64,000 nucleotides of DNA from an uncultured Novosphingobium sp. (GTDB lineage Bacteria > Pseudomonadota > Alphaproteobacteria > Sphingomonadales > Sphingomonadaceae): positions 62,001-126,000 of the forward strand of contig CAMPHR010000002.1 in assembly GCA_946886075.1 (NCBI GenBank), in the 5' to 3' direction. How positions within the stretch are numbered: the first letter of the stretch is position 1; each line of letters starts with the position of its first letter. A model generated the notes under the pieces. It was given only the letters and a program-made list of their open reading frames with translations. It made no database searches and was not told the origin of the DNA. A program made the translations under genes and the position numbers. Positions 35,891 through 44,216 of the stretch are shown piece after piece.

Positions 35891-37530
35891 TTGATCAAAT
35901 ATGGCTTGTTGCGAGAGTAATATTGAAACGCGTTGCCACCACCAGGCTTCGTCGCAGGACCGATGATCTCGACATAGATCTGGTCGGCGCTGGTGCGGCT
36001 ACGAGCAAGCGAGGGTTCGACAAGAAACAAGTCGATCCAGCTCTTTACCTTTATCGCCGTGGACCCCTTGACCCCTCCCGCAACACAGTCAACAACTGCC
36101 GCGGTAATGACGCGCCGATCCTTCTGCGTCGTAGATTCACCCACACCCGCAGCACATTGTGGCGAGCCATAAGAATAATAGCTGCCTGATGCGATGGATC
36201 GCGAGTCCAGCATGCCCGCCGTCGCAAGCTCCCAACGGTAAACGTCATACCTCGTCAGCCGTGTGCTATTGGTTCGTCCGGTCCACGCCTGGGCGGCGCT
36301 CAAAGAGCCCAGGTGGTTCACCTGAAAATACAAGTCGCGCGCCCAGTTACCGTCACCGAAGCGGGCTGCCTGTCCTCCATTATAGCTGGTGCAGTCACCC
36401 GTGCTGCTCACCGCATGACAGATGTCGCGGGGGAAGCCCATATTGTCGGGAGAGCTTCCAACTTGCGCCCTGGTACTAGCTGAAGGCAAATATTGGACGG
36501 ATGGTAGCACCCAAGGGTCGGTGCCATTGGCGAAGCCACAATTTGGTCCGCCGCCACCGCCACCGCCATTGCTGCCGCCGTTGCCGTTTCCATTAACGTT
36601 CCCGCCGGCATTGCCGTTGCTTCCTCCATTGCCGTTCCCGTTGCCCGTTCCCGTCGAAAAGGGAACATGGATGACGTCCTTGCGAACGTTGAGGGCAGGA
36701 CTGCAATTCCCAGTGGAAGCACTGCAATAATTCGTCAGGCCGTTCCCGTAGATGTCAAAGCGCGTATTGATCGCGTCTGGTACGGACGCCGTATTACCAG
36801 GCTTGGTCGCTATGCTGTCGCTGCTTAGGCAATTTTCGATATCGCTGTTTGCGCCTAGCGCCTGTTCCAAAGAACTCGCGCCGCTACCAAAATCCAGATA
36901 GCCGTAATTGCCTGGTGTCCAGGTTGTGCCACCGCCAGCCTCCAGCAGCAGGCCTTTTCCATTATCCGCAGCAGTTGGAAACGCTCCCCCTCCCGTCTCC
37001 GCAGGATTACAGATCATCACCGGCGGCACTTTGCAAATTGCACTGCCCATTCCGGCAACTGCTTGAGCTCCGAGATTGCCGGACCTGAACGCCCTCACAA
37101 TGGGGGTCAGCGCGTATACTGCCTCACGCGAGCCAACAGCGACCTGGACGAATTTTGCCTTTGTGTCGTCGGTTGTCACCGTGCCCGGCACATCCGTGGA
37201 CGAATTGTAGCTTTCATAAAATGTCAGCATGGGGACAGTGATGCTCATCCCGCTCGCATTGCCATCATTGGCAAAGCGCGTCTTGTTCAGGATCATATTC
37301 TGCGCAGCGCTAGTGGCCCGCGACACGGCATTGGCCTTCCCATCCAATTGCGTTGCCGCCGCGAGCGCAGCCTGATCGGCCGCCGTTTGCAATTCCGTAT
37401 CCAGCCCCGCCATCCGCGCATAATCAAACGCGATGCCACCCGCCGCGATCAACCCAAACAGCGACAGGGCTACCGTCGGTGCCACCGCACCGCTGGTTGA
37501 CCTCAGAAGGCTGTTCCGACGGGCAGACAT
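35887..37530 (-). CDS. TadG-like pilus assembly protein with Gly/Asn-rich linker
   Basis: A 547-residue protein. The N-terminal region (SGAVAPTVALSLFGLIAAGGIAFDYARM) is the Tad/TadG-type helix with the DYARM motif, followed by a large secreted region. Residues about 291-327 are a run of Gly, Asn and Ser that separates two parts of the secreted domain, which has many cysteines (for example ICNPAET, CSASTGNC, CGFANG). Start ATG 37530 is preferred to the 16-codon upstream extension. It overlaps TadE 1 by four bases. Confidence 0.82.
   Translation of the reverse strand: MSARRNSLLRSTSGAVAPTVALSLFGLIAAGGIAFDYARMAGLDTELQTAADQAALAAATQLDGKANAVSRATSAAQNMILNKTRFANDGNASGMSITVPMLTFYESYNSSTDVPGTVTTDDTKAKFVQVAVGSREAVYALTPIVRAFRSGNLGAQAVAGMGSAICKVPPVMICNPAETGGGAFPTAADNGKGLLLEAGGGTTWTPGNYGYLDFGSGASSLEQALGANSDIENCLSSDSIATKPGNTASVPDAINTRFDIYGNGLTNYCSASTGNCSPALNVRKDVIHVPFSTGTGNGNGNGGSNGNAGGNVNGNGNGGSNGGGGGGGPNCGFANGTDPWVLPSVQYLPSASTRAQVGSSPDNMGFPRDICHAVSSTGDCTSYNGGQAARFGDGNWARDLYFQVNHLGSLSAAQAWTGRTNSTRLTRYDVYRWELATAGMLDSRSIASGSYYSYGSPQCAAGVGESTTQKDRRVITAAVVDCVAGGVKGSTAIKVKSWIDLFLVEPSLARSRTSADQIYVEIIGPATKPGGGNAFQYYSRNKPYLIK
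36548..36654 (-). repeat. Low-complexity Gly/Asn-coding repeat in the TadG-like gene
   Basis: Short units such as GGNNGGNAAC on the coding strand (CCGTTGCC, CCATTGCC on the plus strand) repeat over about 105 bases and encode mixed GNG and GSNG units. Slippage-prone sequence of this type can vary in length between strains. Confidence 0.7.
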
Positions 37531-37546
37531 GGATGAAGCCTCCCCC

Positions 37547-37825
37547 TTACCGGCCGCCTGAGCCGCCACCGGAGCCACCGCCCGTGCCGGAGGTCGTACT
37601 GATGGTCGCCGGCTTCTTCACCTTGTCGGTACGATAGCGTTCGACCGCCGCCGCGCTGCGCGCACCCTCGCCGCCTTCGACGAGAACGCCCTCATAGCGG
37701 GGCTCGGGGTTGATCACCTGCTGGGCATAATTGCTGCGCACCGCCCCGCCAAAGGTCGGGTCGTTGGCGGTGCATCCCGCCACAGCCGGAAGCACCAGCA
37801 TCGCCACTACGGTCAGTCGGCCCAT
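37547..37825 (-). CDS. Small Tad-locus lipoprotein (in the usual CpaD position)
   Basis: A 92-residue lipoprotein with lipobox AVAGC (Cys18), then DPTFGGAVRSNYAQQVINPEPRYEGVLVEGGEGARSAAAVERYRTDKVKKP and a Gly/Ser tail. ATG 37825 is chosen for its GGGAGGGAGACC ribosome site; ATG 37843 is the alternative that overlaps cpaC. It occupies the cpaD site but is about half the usual length. The visible NYAQQVINP..YRTDKVK part may be a reduced CpaD or an unrelated assembly lipoprotein. Confidence 0.72.
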   Translation of the reverse strand: MGRLTVVAMLVLPAVAGCTANDPTFGGAVRSNYAQQVINPEPRYEGVLVEGGEGARSAAAVERYRTDKVKKPATISTTSGTGGGSGGGSGGR

Positions 37826-37839
37826 GGTCTCCCTCCCCC

Positions 37840-39342
37840 TCATAGCTCATACCCACTCTGCGCCGCACCCGCCGGAGCCGGTGCAGCCGCCGCCGGACCG
37901 ACAGGCGCCGGGGCCGCAGAGCGCTTCTCCGGAGGCATCGCATCCGGATTGAGCGGATTGATCCCAACCGCATTGTCCGTCCGTCCCATCAGGAACAGGT
38001 CCAGCTCGTGCGGATTGCCCACTCGATCTGTCGGCAGGCTCACATCCTCCGCCCGCATCGGCTTTACCAGCCGCGGCGTCACGATCATGACCAGCTCGGT
38101 CTGCTGCTTCTGGAACCCCGTCGAACGGAACAGCGCCCCGATGATCGGGATCGATCCCAGCACCGGCAGTTGCCGCACGGTATCCTGGAAGTCGTTGCGC
38201 AGCAGTCCGGCGATCGCAAAGGATTGCCCATCGCGCAGCTCCACGACCGTCTTCGCCCGCCGCGTCAGCAATCCCGGCACCACCAATCCATTGATCGTCA
38301 CCGATGCCGAAGGATCAATCGAACTCACCTCCGGCTCCACCACCAGGTTGATGATCCCGTCGCTCAGCACCGTGGGCGTGAAGCCCAGGCTGACCCCGAA
38401 CGGCTTGAACTCGACGGTGATGCCATTATTGCCGTTGCCGCCCCCGCCGCCGCCATTCTGCACGACCGGGATCGGGAACTCGCCGCCCGCCAGGAACGAT
38501 GCCGTCTCGCCGGAAAGCGCCACCAGCGTCGGTTCGGCCAGCGTCTTCACCAGCCCCTTGCGCTCCAGCGCGTCCAGCGCCGAGAAGATGTTGAGGCTAC
38601 CGATCTTGTACGCCCAAGTCCCGACGCCAAAGGCATCGGACAGGCCATCCAGCTTGATCGTCGGCGTCCGCCCGTTGTTCGTCGGAACGATCGAGCTGGC
38701 CGACAGGTCGCCGATGCTGCCCGCCGTCCGGTTACCGACAAAGCTGTGGTTCAGCCCGATATCCTTCGCCGCCGACCGGTTCACCTCCGAAAAGCGGACC
38801 TCCAGCATCACCTGCTGCGAAGCACCGACCGACAGCATGTTGACGACCTTCTCGTCTCCACCCGCATAGGTCCGGGCGATCTGCACCGCGCGATCCACCG
38901 CCGAAGCACTCGACACTGTCCCCGTCAGCACCACCGCATCGTTGGAAATGCGCGCGCCAATCTGCTCGCCCGGGATCAGCTCCGCCAACTGCCGCTTCAA
39001 CGTCACGACATCCGGGCCGACCGCCACGTCCACCACCGCGATCAGCATGTTGCGGCTGTCATAGAGGGTAAGGCTCGTCGTCCCCACCTTCTTGCCCAGC
39101 ACATAGAGCGACCGGTTGGTCATCGGCAGGATGTCGGCGACCTCCTGATTACCGACCAGCGCCTTGGAGAATGGCCGATCGACCGTCAGGACTTGGCTCT
39201 TGTTGAGCGGCACGTCCAGCTGGGACGCATGATCCACATTGCTGGCGGTCAGTGAAGCGATCTGAGCCGGAGCGGATGCCGCTCCGCCGATGGCCAGCGC
39301 CGTCCCCAGCGCCAGCATGGACAAGGACCTAGCGTGAACCAT
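37840..39342 (-). CDS. cpaC: Tad outer-membrane secretin CpaC/RcpA
   Basis: A 500-residue secretin with signal peptide (about 1-27, ending APA). A pilus-type N-domain (SQVLTVDRPFSKALVGNQEVADILPMTNRSLYVLGKKVGTTSL) and BON-like repeat precede the secretin domain, which includes VEFKPFGVSLGFTPTVLSDGIINLVVEPEVSS and LPVLGSIPIIGALFRSTGFQKQQTELVMIVTPRLV. A Pro/Ala-rich tail follows. It overlaps cpaB by 14 bases. It forms the pore for the Flp pilus. Confidence 0.93.
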   Translation of the reverse strand: MVHARSLSMLALGTALAIGGAASAPAQIASLTASNVDHASQLDVPLNKSQVLTVDRPFSKALVGNQEVADILPMTNRSLYVLGKKVGTTSLTLYDSRNMLIAVVDVAVGPDVVTLKRQLAELIPGEQIGARISNDAVVLTGTVSSASAVDRAVQIARTYAGGDEKVVNMLSVGASQQVMLEVRFSEVNRSAAKDIGLNHSFVGNRTAGSIGDLSASSIVPTNNGRTPTIKLDGLSDAFGVGTWAYKIGSLNIFSALDALERKGLVKTLAEPTLVALSGETASFLAGGEFPIPVVQNGGGGGGNGNNGITVEFKPFGVSLGFTPTVLSDGIINLVVEPEVSSIDPSASVTINGLVVPGLLTRRAKTVVELRDGQSFAIAGLLRNDFQDTVRQLPVLGSIPIIGALFRSTGFQKQQTELVMIVTPRLVKPMRAEDVSLPTDRVGNPHELDLFLMGRTDNAVGINPLNPDAMPPEKRSAAPAPVGPAAAAPAPAGAAQSGYEL

Positions 39343-40258
39343 AGCGCTTCACCTCATAGCTGGTGCCGGTCGTGCCGCGCACGATCTCAACCGATGCGGT
39401 CGCGGGCAGAGCGGAAACATTTTTCGGAACGCTGCGCCGCGGCGCACGCATCATCGGCATCGGAGCCGGGGCAAAGCCAGCCTCCGCGATCCGGGCACGC
39501 GGCCCTGCAAAGCCGCCGACATAAGCGCCGTCGCGCAGATCCTCGATCCCCACCGTCTGCACGGCGGCGTTCGGCTGATCCGTCACATTGCGCAGCACCA
39601 GCGTCAGCTGGCCGACCTGCTGGCCCAGGACCAGCTTTTGCGCATCGACCTGATTGACCTCCAGCGTCGCGGTCTTGCCGATCGCCGGGTCTTTCGAACT
39701 GTCATTGGCGTTCTGATCGATCGCGATAACGCGGATATTCTGCAACAGCACGTCCGTGATCAGCTGGCTCGCCCCGCCCATCGCTTCCTGAGCCGTCCGG
39801 GTCACGAAAACATCGACTGTATCACCCGGGAGCACAAAGCCGCCCGCCGCCGCCACGTCGCTCACGCGGACCGCGACAGCACGCATTTCAGGCCGCAGCA
39901 CACCGGACATGGTGGCACGGCCCCCCTCTGCGGACAGCTTAGATGTCAGGATCGGTTCACCCGGCTCGATCTGGCGCAGCACCACGCGCTGCTTGCCGAG
40001 GGACGTGAGCTGGATCGGATCGCGAAAAGCGCCCGGCGGCACGGAAGCCGCAGGCCAATCGACGACCCTGATCTTCTCCGGCGTCACTGCCGTGCCAAAG
40101 GGAAGCGGCATGGACGCAACGACGACCTTGGCCATACCACCCTGCGGAGTAGCCTGTGTCTGCTCGGCCTTGCTCAAATAGCTATTGGCGACGAACACCG
40201 CCGCCAGGCCCAGCAAGATCGCGAAGCCAAGGATGATAAGAGATCTGCGCTGCCCCAC
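39329..40258 (-). CDS. cpaB: Tad pilus assembly protein CpaB/RcpC
   Basis: A 309-residue periplasm-facing protein with one N-terminal membrane anchor (IILGFAILLGLAAVFVANSYL) and the SAF domain (VVVASMPLPFGTAVTPEKIRVVDWPAASVPPGAFRD). A C-terminal region includes QLTLVLRNV. RcpC-type proteins interact with the secretin and influence pilus modification. First gene after flp, 65 bases apart across a perfect hairpin. Confidence 0.9.
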   Translation of the reverse strand: MGQRRSLIILGFAILLGLAAVFVANSYLSKAEQTQATPQGGMAKVVVASMPLPFGTAVTPEKIRVVDWPAASVPPGAFRDPIQLTSLGKQRVVLRQIEPGEPILTSKLSAEGGRATMSGVLRPEMRAVAVRVSDVAAAGGFVLPGDTVDVFVTRTAQEAMGGASQLITDVLLQNIRVIAIDQNANDSSKDPAIGKTATLEVNQVDAQKLVLGQQVGQLTLVLRNVTDQPNAAVQTVGIEDLRDGAYVGGFAGPRARIAEAGFAPAPMPMMRAPRRSVPKNVSALPATASVEIVRGTTGTSYEVKRYGSR

Positions 40259-40290
40259 GCCAACTCCCCCCGGAATTGTGGATTAAGTCT

Positions 40291-40313
40291 GGCCGGCCGC
40301 AGTGCGGCCGGCC
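40291..40313. terminator. Perfect GC hairpin between flp and cpaB (attenuator or mRNA stabiliser)
   Basis: GGCCGGCCGC (40291-40300) pairs completely with GCGGCCGGCC (40304-40313) around a three-base loop. On the coding (minus) strand it follows flp, and no T tract is seen (AGACTTAATCC). It may pause or stop part of transcription and protect the flp message, letting pilin exceed assembly proteins. Confidence 0.6.
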
Positions 40314-40323
40314 CGTCTTCAGC

Positions 40324-40554
40324 TTAGGTTGCGGGTGCGCCCGTCGAGGAAGTCCCACAATCGGCAGCGGTCGGACCGGTGGTCCCGCCGACGCCCTTGA
40401 TGCAGGTCACCGCCTTGTTCATGGAACTATCGATCGCGTCACCCAAGTTCCATGCGGCAATTGCGATACCTGTGCCCACAATCGCCAAAATCAAGGCATA
40501 TTCCGCTGCCGAAGCACCGCTTTGATCATTCCAAAGATTCTTGAAGAAAGCCAT
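40324..40554 (-). CDS. flp: Flp major pilin
   Basis: A 76-residue prepilin. The cleavage site G-x-x-x-x-E-Y is G13-ASAA-E18-Y19 in QSGASAAEYALILAIVGTGIAIAAW, followed by the hydrophobic helix. A short C-terminal extension contains two cysteines (TCIKGV and ADCGTSS), perhaps a disulfide. It opens the pilus operon and sits beside an AT-rich upstream region. Confidence 0.93.
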   Translation of the reverse strand: MAFFKNLWNDQSGASAAEYALILAIVGTGIAIAAWNLGDAIDSSMNKAVTCIKGVGGTTGPTAADCGTSSTGAPAT

Positions 40555-41242
40555 GTCTTTTACCCCTATTTAGCCGAAAACCGTCTTCCGACTGCTCTTG
40601 CACAGTTCTGCGGAGGGGCCTTTGCCACCTGGCGACCCTAGCGTTGGTTCTCCCACTCGCCAGGCAGTTGGGCAGTTCCCGTAGAACTTGACCTCAAAAT
40701 GAACCAATAAAGGGGCAAGTCAACATGGTAAAAATATTCTATATTTATCAAATAGTTAGAGAGTTTTTTTGTTAACCAATTCTGTTTTCCCTGCGGTACG
40801 CACCAAGTAAAAAACCAGTATTTCGTGATATATCCTTGGTTATATACCATTGGGAAATTACCTATATACTTGCTTTCTATCCATGATTTCTGGTTGGCAT
40901 TTGATAGATAAAGCTGAACCATATAATGTAAAAAGAAGTTTTATTGATAAATGATGACAATATTACCGAAAGTTATTTTGCATAATTAACGATATATATC
41001 TGCCACACCTCGTTTGGCTTTGATCTTTAATTCACATTAGATCGCGTCGGAATGATACCGATCCGCCTGCCTCGTCGCAGTCGCGGAAATGCCCTGAGGT
41101 AAAGGCAGCAGGTCACGCCTTGCCGCGAATCGGCAACAATCGGACGCGCTCGAACAAGCGAATCACTTAGCAGTTTTTGAAGGCCCCAACGGTGGCCGGT
41201 CGGCCTGCCGCTATGGGATCAGCCCCACCTAGCTCAATCTGC
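40555..41242. other. AT-rich upstream region of the pilus operon
   Basis: This 688-base gap between flp and the DUF2569-like gene is strikingly AT-rich from about 40690 to 41040 (T runs, GATATATATCTG, ACAATATTACC), against a very GC-rich background. On the minus strand a TTGACT box around 40722 could belong to flp, but no complete promoter is certain. An open frame at 40638-40922 has a composition unlike its neighbours and no family I know. The last 180 bases are GC-rich with no gene seen. Confidence 0.6.
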
Positions 41243-42025
41243 TCAGGCGCTTACCCTGTTACGAAAGGTGATGTTCACCCGCGCCGACAGCAACAGATAA
41301 GGCAGCCAGAGCGCTGCGCTGATGAGCACCTTTTTCACATTGCCATTCAGCAGGCCGACCAACGCCACCTGCACTGCATCAGGCACATCGCCGATGCGCG
41401 CCACCAGCTGCGCAATCCCCAATTGCGCCATCAGGTCCGCGCCCCACACCATCACCAGAAAGCGCGGGAACAACGGCACCATGCGCAACGCCATGGCGAA
41501 TGCGAACATGTAGAGGCATGACAGGGCCACGACGTCCGCCAGCATCACCGCATACAGGCCGACGAACCAGCCCGGCGCATAGCTGCCCAATGCAGGCACC
41601 GCGCTCAAAAACTCCAACGTCCGCACCGGCACATTAAGCGCGATACCCAGCAACAGCGACGCCATCACGCCGTAAAGCCCGAACTGCGACATTTCGCGCG
41701 CTTTCAGGCAATCGACCTTGCGCCACCGCCCCAACTGCGCCAGCCGCAGGCTGGGCTGCGCATGCAGTCGCCCCGCCGGGAACAGCTTCAACCCCAGCAA
41801 CAGCGTCCCCACAGGCGCGCCAACGACGAGCAGATAGGGCATCAGCCCCACTCCGCTTGCCCAGGGAGCGCTGGCATAAGGTGTAGCGGGAAACGCCAGC
41901 CGCAGACCGCAGGCAAAGGCGGCAATCAGTACCCAGGCGCCAACGATGCGCTGCAAATTGAGCTGCAATGACAGCACAAGCGCCACGCTTCTACGGTAGA
42001 GGTGATCCTGAACCAATCGCACCAT
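41243..42025 (-). CDS. Membrane protein, DUF2569-like
   Basis: A 260-residue membrane protein with about six helices. The C-terminus GNVKKVLISAALWLPYLLLSARVNITFRNRV resembles the DUF2569 family pattern of a final IWIPYFLxSKRVKNTF; the rest is less clear. It lies 174 bases after the histidine kinase on the same strand, so the two may be functionally linked, but no ligand or role can be assigned. Confidence 0.6.
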   Translation of the reverse strand: MVRLVQDHLYRRSVALVLSLQLNLQRIVGAWVLIAAFACGLRLAFPATPYASAPWASGVGLMPYLLVVGAPVGTLLLGLKLFPAGRLHAQPSLRLAQLGRWRKVDCLKAREMSQFGLYGVMASLLLGIALNVPVRTLEFLSAVPALGSYAPGWFVGLYAVMLADVVALSCLYMFAFAMALRMVPLFPRFLVMVWGADLMAQLGIAQLVARIGDVPDAVQVALVGLLNGNVKKVLISAALWLPYLLLSARVNITFRNRVSA

Positions 42026-42199
42026 GGAAACCGGAACTCCGCACTCCGCAATATCGGAAGCGCCACCTATCGACCATTCTGGTTAATCCCCGGTAAAACG
42101 CCGCGTCCCGGCGAAAGTCTCCCTCAATGACCCTGTCACAATGGGTAATGATCGAAGAAGCGCGCATGACCCCAGCCCACAAATGCGGCCCCAGCATGT

Positions 42200-43849
42200 T
42201 CACTTCCGCGGCACGGTGATCTGGATCATCGTGCGCCCGCCGATATTCCGCAGATAGACCTCCCCACCCAGCGCCTGCACACGCCGCATCAACGACCGCG
42301 ATTGCACCGCCCCCGTCGATCCCAGCCTCGCCAGATTAGGCACGCCATCGTCCGTGACATGCAAGGCAATCCGGTTGCCCGCCGGTTGCAGGGAAAATTC
42401 CACCGAATGCGCTCCGGCGTGACGCACCGCGTTCGCGACGATCTCACGTACTGCAAAGCTCAGCTCGCGCCCGATCATGGCCGTCGTCGCGCAATTCCCA
42501 TCTTCGACGCGCAGTTCACATCGGATGCCCCATTGATCGCCCAGCGACCGCACGACCATCGACAGCGTCTCGGGCAGATAGGCGAAATCCTCATCCTCCT
42601 CGACGGGGTTGATGATCCAGCGGAGGGTGCCGATCTGGTCCTTCGCGATCCGATCGACATTGGCCAGGATGGGAAAGGGGTTCTCGATCGTGCCATTCAA
42701 CACCGGCGCAACCTGGTAGCGAATGCTCGCCAGCGCCTGCAACACGCTGTCATGCAACTCCCGCTGCAACCGTTCGCGCTCTCGCGCGCCCGCGATGACA
42801 TGGGCAAGGTCCAGGCTGTTGCGGACCATCATCTCCTCGCACGCGCTTTCGAATATGCGCTGTGCGATCGCCGCTGCATCCTCATGCGTGGGATCATCCA
42901 GCTGAACCGCGCCAACCGCGTCGAACGTCCCCAAGGACACGCGCAGCGTCATCAGGGTCTCCGCGTCGAGCAAGGCCGCCCAGGCACGCCCTCCCGGCGT
43001 CAGGGGGGACATCTGGCTTACCCCGTCCGGCGACAGGCTGATCGAAGCGCCCCGGCGGCAGTCATGCCAGCCCGTCTCGACCGCCAGCAATCCGCTGCTG
43101 CCTTCCGGCATCTTGTCGCCGACATGGCTCGATGCAAAGCGATATGCCTCCGTGCTCGCCGTGCGGAACAGCACTGCGCCATTTTCCCCGCCTGTCGCGA
43201 TCTTCAGCGCCCGCAACAGAAAGGGTTCAGAGCTGCCCTTCGCCAGCGGCATGCTGCTTTCCGTCAGCCGCCGCGCCTTTTCCTCCTGCAGCAATTTTTC
43301 ACGGCGCGGGCCAAGCAGCATGCCCGTCACCGCGATCACGACCGCCAGGTAAAGCACGCGCAAGGCTACGCGCTCCGGGTCCGGCTCCGATGGCACCTCG
43401 ACAAGCTCATCCATCCAGACGGTCAGCAACGCCGTCACGGTGGCGAAAGCGCCGACGAGCAGGTGGAAACGGCGGCGCACGATCAGCGCGATCTCGACCG
43501 CCACGAACAGGCTGCCGGAAAAATAGGGGCTGTTCGATGCGTTCGTCACCACCAGCAACGACAGGAACAGCAGTGCGTCCAGGCAAACCACCGGCCTGCG
43601 GATGCGCATTTCCGTGACCCACGACCGCGCCGACAGGGTCAACGCCCCCAACGCCAGCAGCAGCATGGCGAAGATGATGGCATTCTCCGCCGCCTCGGCC
43701 CACGACCGGGGCGAAGCGAATGCAAAGCTTACAAAGCTGTAGACACTGGCGAGCACCAGCCGGGTTACGTCCAGCATGCGCCATGGACGCAGAGCGGACA
43801 GGCCGAGCCCCTTCAAAGCCTGCCACAACTGCGCATGTCCACTGGTCAT
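42200..43849 (-). CDS. Membrane-bound NarL-type sensor histidine kinase without neighbouring regulator
   Basis: A 549-residue kinase: an N-terminal part with about five membrane helices (25-180), a GAF-like linker (about 205-335), the HisKA_3 dimerisation/phosphoacceptor box ERLQRELHDSVLQAL with His366, and a HATPase domain (N-box NAVRHAG, G1 VTDDGVP). It fits NarX/LiaS-type kinases that normally act with a LuxR-type response regulator, but none is encoded nearby. A plausible -10 TATAAT lies in the AT-rich region upstream. Confidence 0.83.
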   Translation of the reverse strand: MTSGHAQLWQALKGLGLSALRPWRMLDVTRLVLASVYSFVSFAFASPRSWAEAAENAIIFAMLLLALGALTLSARSWVTEMRIRRPVVCLDALLFLSLLVVTNASNSPYFSGSLFVAVEIALIVRRRFHLLVGAFATVTALLTVWMDELVEVPSEPDPERVALRVLYLAVVIAVTGMLLGPRREKLLQEEKARRLTESSMPLAKGSSEPFLLRALKIATGGENGAVLFRTASTEAYRFASSHVGDKMPEGSSGLLAVETGWHDCRRGASISLSPDGVSQMSPLTPGGRAWAALLDAETLMTLRVSLGTFDAVGAVQLDDPTHEDAAAIAQRIFESACEEMMVRNSLDLAHVIAGARERERLQRELHDSVLQALASIRYQVAPVLNGTIENPFPILANVDRIAKDQIGTLRWIINPVEEDEDFAYLPETLSMVVRSLGDQWGIRCELRVEDGNCATTAMIGRELSFAVREIVANAVRHAGAHSVEFSLQPAGNRIALHVTDDGVPNLARLGSTGAVQSRSLMRRVQALGGEVYLRNIGGRTMIQITVPRK

Positions 43850-44216
43850 GCCGTCACAACTCCGCCCTCTGGCAGTTATATTATATGATATATGCCATTG
43901 GATAAGTACTCATTCTCTTCACAGAGTATCTGAAAAGCGAACGAGGATGAAATTATCTATAGAGGATAGTCATCAACTAACATTGATGGGGCATGCCGCT
44001 GAAATATATCCACGACAACCAACAAGCTCCGGGCTTTTGCACGACCCCTTCTCCTCACCATGCGCCTTGATTTTTAGCGTCTGGCAGGATCATTGCAGGA
44101 CCGCACCGGCAAAGCAAGGGTAGCAGGAAAATTCACGGCAGAATCAGCCACATACCCCGCCCACATTAGTTACCATTCCGAAACGAAATCAGTGGAATGG
44201 CGTTTTTCCCGCTACT
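43850..44216. other. Intergenic region, second AT-rich stretch
   Basis: A 367-base gap between the kinase start and the uvrC stop. Its first 120 bases are AT-rich, with TATATTATATGATATATGCC near 43880, probably the kinase promoter. The rest is mixed composition with short unsupported open frames. I see no RNA gene, tandem repeat or clear terminator. Confidence 0.5.

Noticed and set aside
40555..40680. Sigma-54 or CtrA site upstream of flp
   Set aside because: TGGCAA without a correctly spaced TTGC and only single TTAA boxes were found; neither full consensus is present.
40638..40922. 94-codon minus-strand open frame in the AT-rich gap
   Set aside because: Aromatic- and Asn-rich product unlike the neighbours, no ribosome site and no family seen; it follows composition rather than selection. 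Noted under the AT-rich island.
41991..42203. 70-codon minus-strand frame overlapping the kinase stop (ATGA) and the DUF2569 start
   Set aside because: It overlaps the DUF2569 gene by 35 bases and has no recognisable domain. The four-base overlap alone is weak support.
43850..44216. EcfG-type site GAAAC-N16-CGTT near 44175 on the plus strand
   Set aside because: Position two deviates from consensus and there is no plus-strand gene within 2 kb downstream.
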